Of a stretch of DNA of 64,000 nucleotides, positions 26,491-35,121 are shown in pieces. This DNA comes from [Eubacterium] siraeum. GTDB taxonomy: Bacteria; Bacillota; Clostridia; Oscillospirales; Ruminococcaceae. Location of the stretch: NCBI GenBank assembly GCA_025150425.1, contig CP102281.1:1922001-1986000 (forward strand), written 5' to 3'. Position 1 is the first letter of the stretch; every line of letters begins with the position of its first letter. The notes under the pieces are model-generated. The model saw only the letters and a list, made by a program, of their open reading frames with translations, was not told where the DNA came from and made no database searches. Position numbers and translations under genes: made by a program.

Positions 26491-27918
26491 TTAGATCTCA
26501 TCCGACGGAAGAACAAGCTTTATCGCCCACGGCGGAACATCGGGATTATTGTACTCATCGTCTATGAATACAAATGCCGTTTCATACGGCGGTTTTTTTG
26601 CGGGAAAATCCCCGTATCCGTCTGTAAGATATATAAGCCCCTTGAGATTTGTAAACTCTTTGCTTTGTATCAGCTTATCAACATAAGCGAATACCGGGCG
26701 GAAATCCGTACCGCCGAATCCGTGCAATTTCATTGCAGCAAGATAATCGTCAAACTCTTCCTGCGAGGTTATCTTTCTGTCCTCCTGTATATCCGTGTCG
26801 CACTGGATAATATGAAGATTTATCTTTGTGAAAAAGCTTTCCTCGTTTTTGAGGATATTGTACGTCTTCTGAATGAATTTCTGTACAAGCTCGCCTGATA
26901 CCGAGCCCGATGTATCGATCGCTATAACAAATTCCTTTATTCGCTTTACTTCCTTGTATTCAAGCGGTTCTATAAGCGGCATACGCTCATATAATTTCAG
27001 TCCGTAGGTGTAGAAGATATAATCAAACTCATCATCGTTTACACGCATTGCTTCTCCCATTACAGAGAATTTTTTCAGAAATTGCGTATAGTCGTATTTC
27101 TCACGGTTGACGGCGTTCAGATTCTGAATGAAGCTGCCCCTTGTATCGCCTTTTTCTTTTGAAAACGCTTCTATTTCGATCTGCATTTTCTCCGAAATTT
27201 CTTTCCAGTCCTTTTCAAGCTGTGAGGCGGTTTCAGCTGACATCTGCATATCATTTCCCGTTCCGTCTTCATTTCCGGGATTTTCTGCGTTACCGTTTCT
27301 GTTGCTGCCATTGCTGTTATCCGTATCATTACCCGACTGTCCGTTATCAGAATTCATGTCATTACTGTTCCGGCTGTTGCCGTCCTTGCTGTCCGGATTG
27401 CTTTTGATCTGCGTTGAAGCTTCTGTTTCAGGCGGCTTTGCATACCAGATTCTGTGGTCATCTTCCGCAAACAGCTCCGACCAGGCATAGACCTGCAAAT
27501 CGTCAACATTCCTCAGAAGATAGTCATATATCTTCTCTGCGGTGACAAACCGGCAATCCGTTTTGATTTTGTCGATAATACTACCCTGTCTGACTTGTCG
27601 GGGCGAAGAAAGCGCCTTTATATCGAGTTCATTCATGATATTCTCAGCGGAGATATCGCACGCCAGATTCCACCTGAGCGTGTCTACAAGCGTACCGACA
27701 ATATTGTGGCGGAACACGCAATGAAGCATCATGTGAAGATATGCACGTGTCAGATTATATCCGGATTTATAGCTTTTCAGCACATAGCTTTCGTCATAGA
27801 AAATGTATCTGCCGTCAGTGGCAACAGTTTCGGTGATGATCGAGGTTTTGAGCGGCAGCTTATTAATTGCGTTGTCAAGAAATCTGAGATTTACGGCAAG
27901 CGTATTGCGGGACAGCAT
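26491..27918 (-). CDS. vWA-like protein with inactive metallopeptidase-type N-terminus (DUF2201-like)
   Basis: 475 residues from the first ATG. N-terminal part contains HMMLHCVFRH, the place of the HExxH zinc site in DUF2201 proteins but with Met for the catalytic Glu. A low-complexity Asn/Ser/Gly/Asp linker (about residues 175-225) leads to a von Willebrand A domain with an intact MIDAS: AIDTSGSVSG, GGTDFRP and YLTDGYGD. The frame is open upstream for 23 more codons (TDKEYEKAKERAEKL...), and an AAAGGAAG is ideally placed before ACG at 27987-27985, suggesting the original ATG has mutated to ACG. It is the partner of the following MoxR gene. Confidence 0.8.
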   Translation of the reverse strand: MLSRNTLAVNLRFLDNAINKLPLKTSIITETVATDGRYIFYDESYVLKSYKSGYNLTRAYLHMMLHCVFRHNIVGTLVDTLRWNLACDISAENIMNELDIKALSSPRQVRQGSIIDKIKTDCRFVTAEKIYDYLLRNVDDLQVYAWSELFAEDDHRIWYAKPPETEASTQIKSNPDSKDGNSRNSNDMNSDNGQSGNDTDNSNGSNRNGNAENPGNEDGTGNDMQMSAETASQLEKDWKEISEKMQIEIEAFSKEKGDTRGSFIQNLNAVNREKYDYTQFLKKFSVMGEAMRVNDDEFDYIFYTYGLKLYERMPLIEPLEYKEVKRIKEFVIAIDTSGSVSGELVQKFIQKTYNILKNEESFFTKINLHIIQCDTDIQEDRKITSQEEFDDYLAAMKLHGFGGTDFRPVFAYVDKLIQSKEFTNLKGLIYLTDGYGDFPAKKPPYETAFVFIDDEYNNPDVPPWAIKLVLPSDEI

Positions 27919-28037
27919 AAGTATGTCGGTTGCAAGCGCCGAAAGCTTCTCGGCACGTTCCTTTGCCTTTTCGTATTCCTTATCCGTAAAATCACTTCCT
28001 TTGTCGATTCAATAAGTTATCCCGTTGTACCAATCGG

Positions 28038-28238
28038 TTATTTCATTGCCTGTCTGAGATGAGTAAATATGTATTTTTTCGCAACCGTAAAAAATTCTCC
28101 GTGAAATAATGTATTTTCACTTAGCGTCACCTTTTCAAGGGAAGTACAATTCGCAAATGCGTGTTGCTCTATAGCTCGCACCGTATCGGGAATAGTCAGC
28201 TTCTTCAGCAAGGTACATCCCCCAAAAGCGGCACCGTG
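28038..28238 (-). pseudogene. BspA-type LRR protein, 3' remnant
   Basis: In one frame the minus strand reads GCTLLKKLTIPDTVRAIEQH and ANCTSLEKVTLSENTLF to a TAA at 28038-28040. These are two LRR_5 repeats and a tail with no start codon. It lies directly downstream of an intact LRR gene and is probably left from a tandem copy. Confidence 0.7.
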
Positions 28239-28260
28239 TATATAAAATCACATATAAGGC

Positions 28261-29451
28261 TTATAGTTCCAGTGATGACAGCGGGTCGCAAAAATTGTCG
28301 TGTTCCGGACTGTTTGCAACCGTCAGAAGAAATGCGGCGGCAGAGGTATTACCCTGCTCGTCTGCAAATTCAATAAGCCCTGTTACATTCCCGGCGGTGA
28401 TCAAGCCGTTTTTCTTGCATATTCCGAGTAGCTCGGCACTGTCCTGCGTAATACAGTAACGTACGGCGTTTTCCGCATTATTATGCAGAAAATCAAGGTA
28501 ATGCTCCTCTGCTGCGGCGCTGAGATTCACTCTGTACATAAGACGTGAAAACGCTATCGCATATTGAAGATTTTCGTCCTGCAAAGCGGGGAAATAATTA
28601 TCCTGCGCTGTAAAGTCAAAACCGCCTTTGTCCCAGATATTACGCAATATAAAATTGTACGCCGATGATCCGTCGGTCGCCGTAACTGCTTTATAAAGCG
28701 GTTTCCCGCTGATTGTGCTTCTGACAGTAACGCTTACACAATCGGAAAATGCGTCGCCGCCGACTGAAGCTATGCCGTCCGGGATCTCAAGTTCATGCAG
28801 GTTTTCGCACATAAAGAATGCCTTTTCTCCTATACTTTCCAACCTGTCGGGAATATTTACCGATTTCAGGTTGTGGCAGTTCAGAAATGCCATATTTCCT
28901 ATTTTAATCAAACTGTCGGGAAGAGTGATACAAGCAAGGCTTGTACACTCTTTGAATGCTCGCTCATCAATCTCTGTGACTGTATCGGGCAGAGATACCG
29001 ATATCAACGACAGGCAACTGCCGAAAAGATTATATCCTATCTTAGTAACGCCTGCGGGAATGTCAATACTTTCAAGGCTTGTGCACCCCCAGAATGCAGA
29101 ATTCCCGATTTCCGTAAGTTTGTTATCAAGATATATTGTATTGAGTGCACTGCACTGGGCGAAAGCACAGCTTCCGAGCCGTTCAACACTGCCCGGCAAC
29201 GTGACAGAAGTCAGCGATGAACAGCCGTAGAATGCGCCGTCGTTTATGACTTTCAGACTTTCCGGGAGCGTAACGGCAATAACGCTCTGTAAGCCGCAGA
29301 GGGCGTCCTTGCCTATGGTCGTTACACCGTCAGGCACGGTAATGACAGTTTCGTCCTCTTTTAGCAGACATTTTTTCAGTACAGCATCCTTTATATCAAA
29401 TTGTGCCAAAGCAATTACCTCTTCCTGTTTCTGTAGTATAAGAGAGTTCAT
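28261..29451 (-). CDS. BspA-type leucine-rich repeat (LRR_5) protein
   Basis: 396 residues. Nine or ten repeats of about 23 residues cover residues 35-250, each with the pattern FxxCxSLxxVxLPxSVxxIGxxAF. The C-terminal 140 residues are helical and not recognised. There is no signal peptide or anchor, unlike most surface BspA proteins, so it may be cytoplasmic. AAAGAAGA precedes the ATG. It lies upstream of the vWA-MoxR pair on the same strand, with an LRR fragment between. Confidence 0.85.
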   Translation of the reverse strand: MNSLILQKQEEVIALAQFDIKDAVLKKCLLKEDETVITVPDGVTTIGKDALCGLQSVIAVTLPESLKVINDGAFYGCSSLTSVTLPGSVERLGSCAFAQCSALNTIYLDNKLTEIGNSAFWGCTSLESIDIPAGVTKIGYNLFGSCLSLISVSLPDTVTEIDERAFKECTSLACITLPDSLIKIGNMAFLNCHNLKSVNIPDRLESIGEKAFFMCENLHELEIPDGIASVGGDAFSDCVSVTVRSTISGKPLYKAVTATDGSSAYNFILRNIWDKGGFDFTAQDNYFPALQDENLQYAIAFSRLMYRVNLSAAAEEHYLDFLHNNAENAVRYCITQDSAELLGICKKNGLITAGNVTGLIEFADEQGNTSAAAFLLTVANSPEHDNFCDPLSSLEL

Positions 29452-29691
29452 TCTTCTTTGTTTACCGCAATAATTCTATATGTCGATATCATTATCGTCA
29501 ACAAACGGAATTCTGACTTTTTTGCTGTGACGTTATTTATTTTACGGGTATTTTTTCAAACACGGTATTCCCTCCGATATTTAGAAAATTCATCATGAGC
29601 AAGGTTTATGCGTTTTATATCTTTATGGTTTAAGTATATCACAACGCAGCTGAATATTCAATGTTTAATCAATGTCCGTAACAACAGAAAA

Positions 29692-29715
29692 ACCGCACCG
29701 ATATAAATGTGCGGT
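29692..29715 (-). terminator. Terminator
   Basis: Minus-strand ACCGCAC, 10 bases, GTGCGGT followed by TTTTCTGTTGTT, after the pseudogene ending at 29730. Confidence 0.65.
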
Positions 29716-29729
29716 CTTTCTTGAACTTA

Positions 29730-30043
29730 TCAAAGATTGTCGACTGCCGAACGTTCAACCGCAAGGCATTTTGTATAGCTTTCTATAAATTTGTCAAAGC
29801 CGTTGACATCTTCGGGGTCGGATGCTTTCCGAGCAAGCCGTAAGTGCTGATTGCTTCCTCGCACTGAATGTATCTTGCGTATGCCTGCGCATAGGCTTCG
29901 ATGAGCCGCTTGTTTACAAGGTTCTCACAATTACGTTGTTTAAGCCACAACCAGGTTTCACGGTAAATATCGTCAGCGCCGAGCGGAACTCCGTTCTTCT
30001 GCCGAGCCGACAGATAGTCGCCGGGCTTCGCCCTCCGCTTCAA
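29730..30043 (-). pseudogene. Phage/mobile-element gene remnant, frameshifted (possibly terminase small subunit-like)
   Basis: An open frame (TTG at 30043) reads KPGDYLSARQKNGVPLGADD and IYRETWLWLKQR, then AYAQAYARYIQCEEAIS and TYGLLGKHP, which resembles proteins annotated as P27-type terminase small subunits. After GLLGKHP the sense shifts frame and continues as SDPEDVNGFDKFIESYTK to TGA at 29730-29732. The start overlaps no convincing ribosome binding site. The identity is a weak recollection; the frameshift is visible. Confidence 0.4.
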
Positions 30044-30303
30044 CAGCAGTTCCTATTGACAACTCAATTGATTTGTGTTACTATGAATAAGCTTTGGACT
30101 CATCAAAATGTTACCTGAGCTTACTGATTTCACTTAATGCACGTTTGTGGTTTACACAGATTTTAGGGTAGAGCCAGTGCATTCATTTCTCAATGCTCCG
30201 CTCTTCCCCTTTTGCTTTGACTATTACAGCTGAATATGCTAAAACGAACACAGCATATCACTTAATTTACGGCAGATATGTCTGATTGAGAAATGGCTGT
30301 TTA

Positions 30304-31122
30304 TCAATCAAGCGCCAAAGAGTCAGCAAAATAGCATACATAATCATTTTTATTGCAGTAATCCATGACCTTTTTCCTCAGTTTATCGTTTGCGCCATAT
30401 TCAATAAGCAAAACATCCATACCGTTTTGTTTGCAGACATTAAGATATTCAATAAAATACTCTCTATTCTCCCAATTATTTTCGCCAAAGGATTTATCAT
30501 CGAAATTTATTGATGTAAATACGGTTTCCTGATTAACCGCTTTTATGCAAGTTGGGATAGAGCGATTATTTATTACTTCACTTATAAACACATCGCCACC
30601 ATTCACAATTACCTTTATTCCTTTTTCAGTAAAAGCGTTGAAAATATCTAGTAATGCATTGTATATTTTCTGCTCGTGAAATGCATAGTAAACATCGGTA
30701 TTATCCACAAATAGTCCTGAAACTCCCTTATCCATCAGTTCATCCGCTGCTTCAACGATGTGTGTCTGCCATTTTTCTGATGATACATCTATCCACTTTT
30801 CATTATCCCAATCCTTGTATTCGCCTATGGTAAAAGGCAAAAATTCTTCGTAATAGCTGCGAAAGTCTTCTACTGAACCAATATTAAGATAGGAATATAT
30901 CTCGTTGTTTCCGTTTTGGTGTATTACATCAATGTCCTCAGCTGTCAATAATTCTGCATCAATAACAAGAACGTCATAGTTGTTTATCGACAGCAGTTTT
31001 TCCTTTTCTGCTCCGATAAAAACACCATACGGATGTCTTACATCAGTCAACTTTTCCGTTGTCTTTACCGTACAGGCTGTAAAAAAAATCACCACAGAAA
31101 TCAGAACAAGTATTTTAGTCAT
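30304..31122 (-). CDS. Lipoprotein, GH114-type (endo-alpha-1,4-polygalactosaminidase-like)
   Basis: About 272 residues. The start at 31122 follows TAGGAG and gives a lipoprotein signal peptide (MTKILVLISVVIFFTAC, lipobox FTAC). The mature part is a TIM-barrel-like domain with NYDVLVIDAELLTAEDI, IYSYLNIGSVEDFRSYY, GVSGLFVDNTDVYYAF and IKVIVNGGDVFI, the layout of the TM1410/GH114 family. Extracellular, membrane-anchored, predicted to cut galactosamine-rich polymers. The DNA is AT-rich relative to the core genes. Confidence 0.7.
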   Translation of the reverse strand: MTKILVLISVVIFFTACTVKTTEKLTDVRHPYGVFIGAEKEKLLSINNYDVLVIDAELLTAEDIDVIHQNGNNEIYSYLNIGSVEDFRSYYEEFLPFTIGEYKDWDNEKWIDVSSEKWQTHIVEAADELMDKGVSGLFVDNTDVYYAFHEQKIYNALLDIFNAFTEKGIKVIVNGGDVFISEVINNRSIPTCIKAVNQETVFTSINFDDKSFGENNWENREYFIEYLNVCKQNGMDVLLIEYGANDKLRKKVMDYCNKNDYVCYFADSLALD

Positions 31123-31238
31123 TTCTTTTTTGCTCCTAAAAAAGAATGTGCCATCTCCAAATTTATAAGGCAGATTTACACCCATTTTCCTCATTATATC
31201 ACAGCCCAACTTAAAATTTCAATACCAACATACCAGAG

Positions 31239-31430
31239 CGTATCTGAAAACTCAAAAGAGTTGTATCATTTAGACAAAAGCCAAATCGAAAACAAGAAAC
31301 GATGAAGCAAGCTTATCATAACGAGTAGCAACTCTGCGAAAAGCTTTGCGCCCATTTGCACTTCTCCTTTGGTTTTTCTTTTATTATACCATTAAAGTGC
31401 TTTTTGTGCAGCTTTTTCTTTTCAGATACG
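31239..31430. mobile_element. Internally deleted IS element (IS5-type) with terminal inverted repeats
   Basis: CGTATCTGAAAA at 31239-31250 is the exact complement of TTTTCAGATACG at 31419-31430. Between them the minus strand encodes the C-terminus of a DDE transposase (FRRVATRYDKLASSFLVFDL, stop at 31272-31270). The rest of the transposase is gone, leaving a 192-bp non-autonomous relic. Confidence 0.65.
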
Positions 31431-31432
31431 AT

Positions 31433-31525
31433 CTAGTACGCAATCCTAAATTTGCGTCAATGATGCAGGACAAGATCAATATGCAGGTCGATACGTCCGC
31501 TATTGAGCAGGAGCTTTGTATGTAA
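31433..31525 (+). pseudogene. Serine recombinase, internal remnant
   Basis: 31 codons reading LVRNPKFASMMQDKINMQVD then TSAIEQE, typical of the central region of large serine recombinases, directly after the IS relic and ending in a chance stop. Confidence 0.55.
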
Positions 31526-31794
31526 AGAGGCAAAGGGCAAACTTCCAAGACAGGATATTGTTCTTACACCGAAAACTGAAAATAGATTATTCTTTGTGGA
31601 TGAAAGATATGAGCAGGGATTTCCGCCAGATGAGAATGAATCGTTCTACATCGGAAAGTCGATAGCCGGATTGAAGTTGAATCAGTCGGCACAGAATCCG
31701 ATTACATATCTGTATCTACCGGAGAAAGATAAAATTCATATTTAATGAAATCGACAAATCGGTATTTGAGAAGGCAAGTGAATGGGATACCACG
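31526..31794 (+). pseudogene. Unrecognised coding remnant before the MATE gene
   Basis: A frame open to 31745 (LPRQDIVLTPKTENRLFFVD, then YIGKSIAGLKLNQSAQNP) has protein-like composition but no start with a ribosome binding site; a second frame continues as EIDKSVFEKASEWDTTM into the MATE start. I do not recognise it. Confidence 0.35.
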
Positions 31795-31821
31795 ATGCAA
31801 GATACCATGGAGGAATATGAA

Positions 31822-33165
31822 ATGTCGAAAGATGAGTATTTGATAACCGATAAGCCTCTCAAAGCGTTGACGGTTTTTGCAATGCCAATGATTCTTGGAA
31901 GTTTTTTTCAGCAAATATACAATATGGCCGACTCTATTATTGTCGGTCAGTTTGTTGGTTCTTCCACACTTGCAGCTGTCGGTGCATGTGCAGCATTGAC
32001 CAATGTGTTCATTTGTGTGGCACTGGGAGCCGGTGTCGGAGCCGGTGTGCTTGTGAGCCGTTATTTCGGAGCCAGGGAGTATGGTAAAATGAAAACAATC
32101 GTGTCAACCTCCTTGATTAGCTTTTTGCTTCTAAGTATAGTCCTTGGTGTTTTTGGCTTTTTCTTCGCCAACTCGATGATGAGTGGACTGCAAACCCCTG
32201 CCGACATACTGGATGATGCAGTACTGTATCTGCGGGTCTATTTTGTGGGCTTTCCGTTTCTGTTTATGTATAACATTCTTTCTACCATGTTCACCTCAAT
32301 CGGCGAATCCAAAATTCCGCTGGGACTGCTGATTTTTTCGTCCATCCTGAATATTTTAATGGATCTTTGGATGGTAGCCGGGCTAGGTCTCGGTGTGTTC
32401 GGTGCAGCTATTGCAACCCTGATTGCACAGGGAATTTCCGCAGTGTTTTCGTTTTTGATTTTCTTTGCACGGATGAAGCAATATAAAAGCCCCTTTAACA
32501 GGTTTGATCGGCAGGAGCTGTATTCCATGCTTCGCATTGCGGTGCCGTCGGTTTTACAGCAGTCCACAGTGTCCATCGGTATGATGATCGTGCAGGCAGT
32601 GGTAAATCCTTTCGGTACACAGGCACTCGCCGGGTATGCAGCAACGATGAGGGTGGAAAATGTTTTTTCATTGATCTTTGTATCCATCGGCAATGCGGTT
32701 TCGCCGTATGTTTCCCAGAATCTTGGTGCAAAGAAAATCGATCGAATCAAAAAAGGCTACCATGCTGCACTGGTGCTGAATCTGTGCTTTGCGGTCATTG
32801 CGTTTGTGACCATTGAAGCGCTGCATACGCAGATCTCCTCACTGTTCTTAGGAAAAGACGGAACGGCGTTTGCCTATCAGGTGTCCGGTGATTATATGAG
32901 GTGGCTTGGTTACTTTTTCATCTTCATGGGTATCAAGATGGCAACCGATGGAGTTCTTCGCGGTCTCGGAATTATGCGTCCGTTCCTCGTTGCAAACATA
33001 GTGAATCTTGCGATTCGTCTGTCCGTTGCCCTAATCTGTGCACCACGTTTCGGCATTGCCTTTGTCTGGCTTGCGGTACCGGTTGGCTGGCTTGCAAACT
33101 TTTTAATCTCCTATGTGGCTCTTAGGAGATCATGGCCGACTGATAAAATGGCATCCATTAGTTAA
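31822..33165 (+). CDS. MATE family efflux transporter
   Basis: About 447 residues with twelve hydrophobic segments and the MATE repeat (FAMPMILGSFFQQIYNMADS near residue 20; IAVPSVLQQSTVSIGMMIV near 235). It exports cationic compounds by Na+ or H+ antiport. The ATG at 31822 is 8 bases after GGAGG; the earlier ATG at 31795 lies within the preceding remnant. It is only distantly similar to the MATE protein at 1920 and lies inside the accessory region. Confidence 0.85.
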   Translation: MSKDEYLITDKPLKALTVFAMPMILGSFFQQIYNMADSIIVGQFVGSSTLAAVGACAALTNVFICVALGAGVGAGVLVSRYFGAREYGKMKTIVSTSLISFLLLSIVLGVFGFFFANSMMSGLQTPADILDDAVLYLRVYFVGFPFLFMYNILSTMFTSIGESKIPLGLLIFSSILNILMDLWMVAGLGLGVFGAAIATLIAQGISAVFSFLIFFARMKQYKSPFNRFDRQELYSMLRIAVPSVLQQSTVSIGMMIVQAVVNPFGTQALAGYAATMRVENVFSLIFVSIGNAVSPYVSQNLGAKKIDRIKKGYHAALVLNLCFAVIAFVTIEALHTQISSLFLGKDGTAFAYQVSGDYMRWLGYFFIFMGIKMATDGVLRGLGIMRPFLVANIVNLAIRLSVALICAPRFGIAFVWLAVPVGWLANFLISYVALRRSWPTDKMASIS

Positions 33166-33353
33166 CTTCCAGTTTGTAGGGATGACATGAAAAAAGAAGT
33201 TTAAGGAACAGAGCTTTACCCTGTTTGCCTATACAAATTATAGAGCAATTCAAGGTTCTCACAGCTCTAACCACAGGATTTTAAGTGAAAAGGTGCGTTC
33301 CACCATTTCCTTGTACAATAGGGGGTGGGTATGTTTTTGTTGGACAATCGTAC

Positions 33354-33439
33354 CATGTGGAGTGCGTGGTTTCGATGTCAAGGAAATCAGAGTAAATTGG
33401 GGTATGCGGCTTAACGGTGCGGTTTGTGAGTGTTGGGCA
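33354..33439 (+). pseudogene. RumA-type methyltransferase 3'-end fragment
   Basis: CATGTGGAGTGCGTGGTTTC and following bases encode HVECVVSMSRKSE and a stop at 33393-33395, matching the end of the gene at 21931 (HVECVVSMSRKEE). Similarity continues about 45 bases past the stop (GCTTAACGGTGCGGTTTGTG in both). About 85 percent identity over 86 bases. Nothing upstream of the first His codon matches. Confidence 0.8.
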
Positions 33440-33559
33440 TAATGTGCCGAGTGATATGTTTCCGGGAACAATCGAAAATCGGCTCAAAATCGGGAGAAAT
33501 GTTCATACATCGTCGGTATAACAGACGGCGAGAAATCAAGATTTAAGGAGGTATTTAAT

Positions 33560-34180
33560 ATGTTTAACTGGTTGAGATCAATAATGAACTCAGGCTCGGT
33601 GCCGGGTTATTTCTTACAAGCCGTACCAATAACCTGTGTTGTAGGAATCATATATGTGATCATTAGAGTAGCCATTATAAAAAGAAACCATCTTAAAGTT
33701 GAATGGTTGAAAGAAATAATTAGGCTGCTTTTCTCCTGTTATCTTACGGGATTAATCAGCCTTGTAGTGTTACCTGCAAACTTCTGGTTGAGCTTTTTTG
33801 ACGGTATATTCTTAGGCTGGTGGGATGAGATGCTCCCGATTTTTAGCTTTGGCGAGTTCAATTTAGTACCATCATTCATAAAGGCATTATCGGGTGAGCT
33901 TACTATCGGCAGTTGGGTAAAAACAATGCTCATAGGGAACATTGCGATGTTTTTGCCAATGGGTTTCTTTCTTCCTTTTGTTACAGAAAAAATCAACAGA
34001 AAGAGTATTTTCATTGCGGCCACCACTGTTCCCTTTATTATAGAACTACTGCAGATGGTTTTTGGCAGGAGTTTTGACATCGACGATTTGATCTGTAATT
34101 TTATTGGCATAGCGGTAGGATTCTTCATTGGCTTTGCCATAAAAAACACCAAGCAGAAAAGCAAATTGAATGTGAACTGA
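33560..34180 (+). CDS. VanZ-like family membrane protein
   Basis: 206 residues with five or six membrane segments. Motifs typical of VanZ: FNLVPSF near 105, IGNIAMFLPMGFFLP near 130 and FIIELLQMVFGRSFDIDDLI near 168. VanZ gives slight teicoplanin resistance in enterococci; most homologues have unknown envelope functions. The start follows TTAAGGAGG. It is not part of the vanG remnant 18 kb away. A frameshifted gene follows it. Confidence 0.8.
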   Translation: MFNWLRSIMNSGSVPGYFLQAVPITCVVGIIYVIIRVAIIKRNHLKVEWLKEIIRLLFSCYLTGLISLVVLPANFWLSFFDGIFLGWWDEMLPIFSFGEFNLVPSFIKALSGELTIGSWVKTMLIGNIAMFLPMGFFLPFVTEKINRKSIFIAATTVPFIIELLQMVFGRSFDIDDLICNFIGIAVGFFIGFAIKNTKQKSKLNVN

Positions 34181-34197
34181 GAATCAAGAGGTAACGT

Positions 34198-34406
34198 ATG
34201 AAGCAAATCACGAATAAAGAATATGAAGAGTGGCAGAAATACAAACCGGAGATAGTTACTGTTCCAAAGGCAATTATATTTCGGTAAAAGGTAAAGGTAA
34301 TACGAATGAAGAAGATGTAGCATATCAGCAGACTATAAGTGTTTTATATGCTGTTGCATATACTCAGACGCTAAAGAATGCGGCTCGTGAAAGGAGTTTA
34401 CAATGA
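34198..34406 (+). pseudogene. GyrI-like small-molecule-binding protein fragment, frameshifted
   Basis: After AAGAGGTAACGT an ATG opens MKQITNKEYEEWQKYKPE. Around 34267 the sense shifts frame by one missing base and continues as NYISVKGKGNTNEEDVAYQQ and SVLYAVAYTQTL to TGA at 34404-34406. This is the beginning of a GyrI-like domain (usually VKGKGNP...). Only about the first third of the family length remains. Confidence 0.6.
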
Positions 34407-35089
34407 TAATTTACTGTATGAGTGATATCCACGGTTGCCTTGCGGAATTTGAGGACGCACTTTCGCTTGTTCTTGATGATATAGAACAGGGCAAGGCGAA
34501 GCTCGTTCTTCTCGGCGATTATATTCACGGCGGTCCGGATAACCGTGGTGTTCTGGACAGGATAATGAGGCTCCGGGAACGTTTCGGTTCGGACAGAATT
34601 ATTGCTCTGCTCGGCAACCACGATGAATGGGTAGTCAACGGATCGTCAACCATAAGCAACAATTCAGTATATGCCCGTATAGAAGAGTGGGAGGATGAGA
34701 GCGATGATGACGAGTATATCAATTGGCTTTCTTCCCTTCCGCTGTATTATGTGGAGGGAAACACGATTTTCGTTCACGCCGGTATTGATGAAGAAGCGGG
34801 TGATATGTGGGAATGGGAAACATCAGAAGATGTATTCACCTCAAAATATCCCGCTGAAACCGGCAAAATCGAGGGGCTTGATATGAAAGTAGTCGCAGGT
34901 CATGTCGGCACCGCCGAAATATCCGGCGACAGGTTCTTCCACGACATTTATTTCGATGGAGAATCTCACTATTACATAGACGGCACTGTTCTCGACAGCG
35001 GAGTTATTCCGATACTTATGGTAGATACGGAAAACGATAAGTATTATCAGGTGACAGACTCGGGAAAACGGCTGATTGAACCTTACTAA
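34403..35089 (+). CDS. Metallophosphoesterase (PrpA/ApaH-like serine/threonine phosphatase)
   Basis: 228 residues. Metal-binding motifs SDIHGC near 7, GDYIHGGPDN near 38 (GDxxxRG variant), LGNHDEW near 70, FVHAGID near 115 and AGHVGT near 160 are those of PPP/ApaH-type phosphatases. Cytosolic; hydrolyses phosphoproteins or dinucleotide polyphosphates. The start follows GAAAGGAG and overlaps the stop of the pseudogene before it. Confidence 0.87.
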   Translation: MIIYCMSDIHGCLAEFEDALSLVLDDIEQGKAKLVLLGDYIHGGPDNRGVLDRIMRLRERFGSDRIIALLGNHDEWVVNGSSTISNNSVYARIEEWEDESDDDEYINWLSSLPLYYVEGNTIFVHAGIDEEAGDMWEWETSEDVFTSKYPAETGKIEGLDMKVVAGHVGTAEISGDRFFHDIYFDGESHYYIDGTVLDSGVIPILMVDTENDKYYQVTDSGKRLIEPY

Positions 35090-35121
35090 GAATAAGGCTT
35101 AAAAAACGGGCGAATAAAAGG

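Noticed and set aside
30712-30722. DnaA box (TTATCCACA) as sign of an origin
   Set aside because: A single match inside the GH114 coding region; no cluster of boxes or AT-rich unwinding region.
33560-34180. VanZ-like gene as part of the vanG cluster
   Set aside because: It lies 18 kb from the van remnant with core genes between; VanZ homologues are common in Clostridia without resistance clusters.
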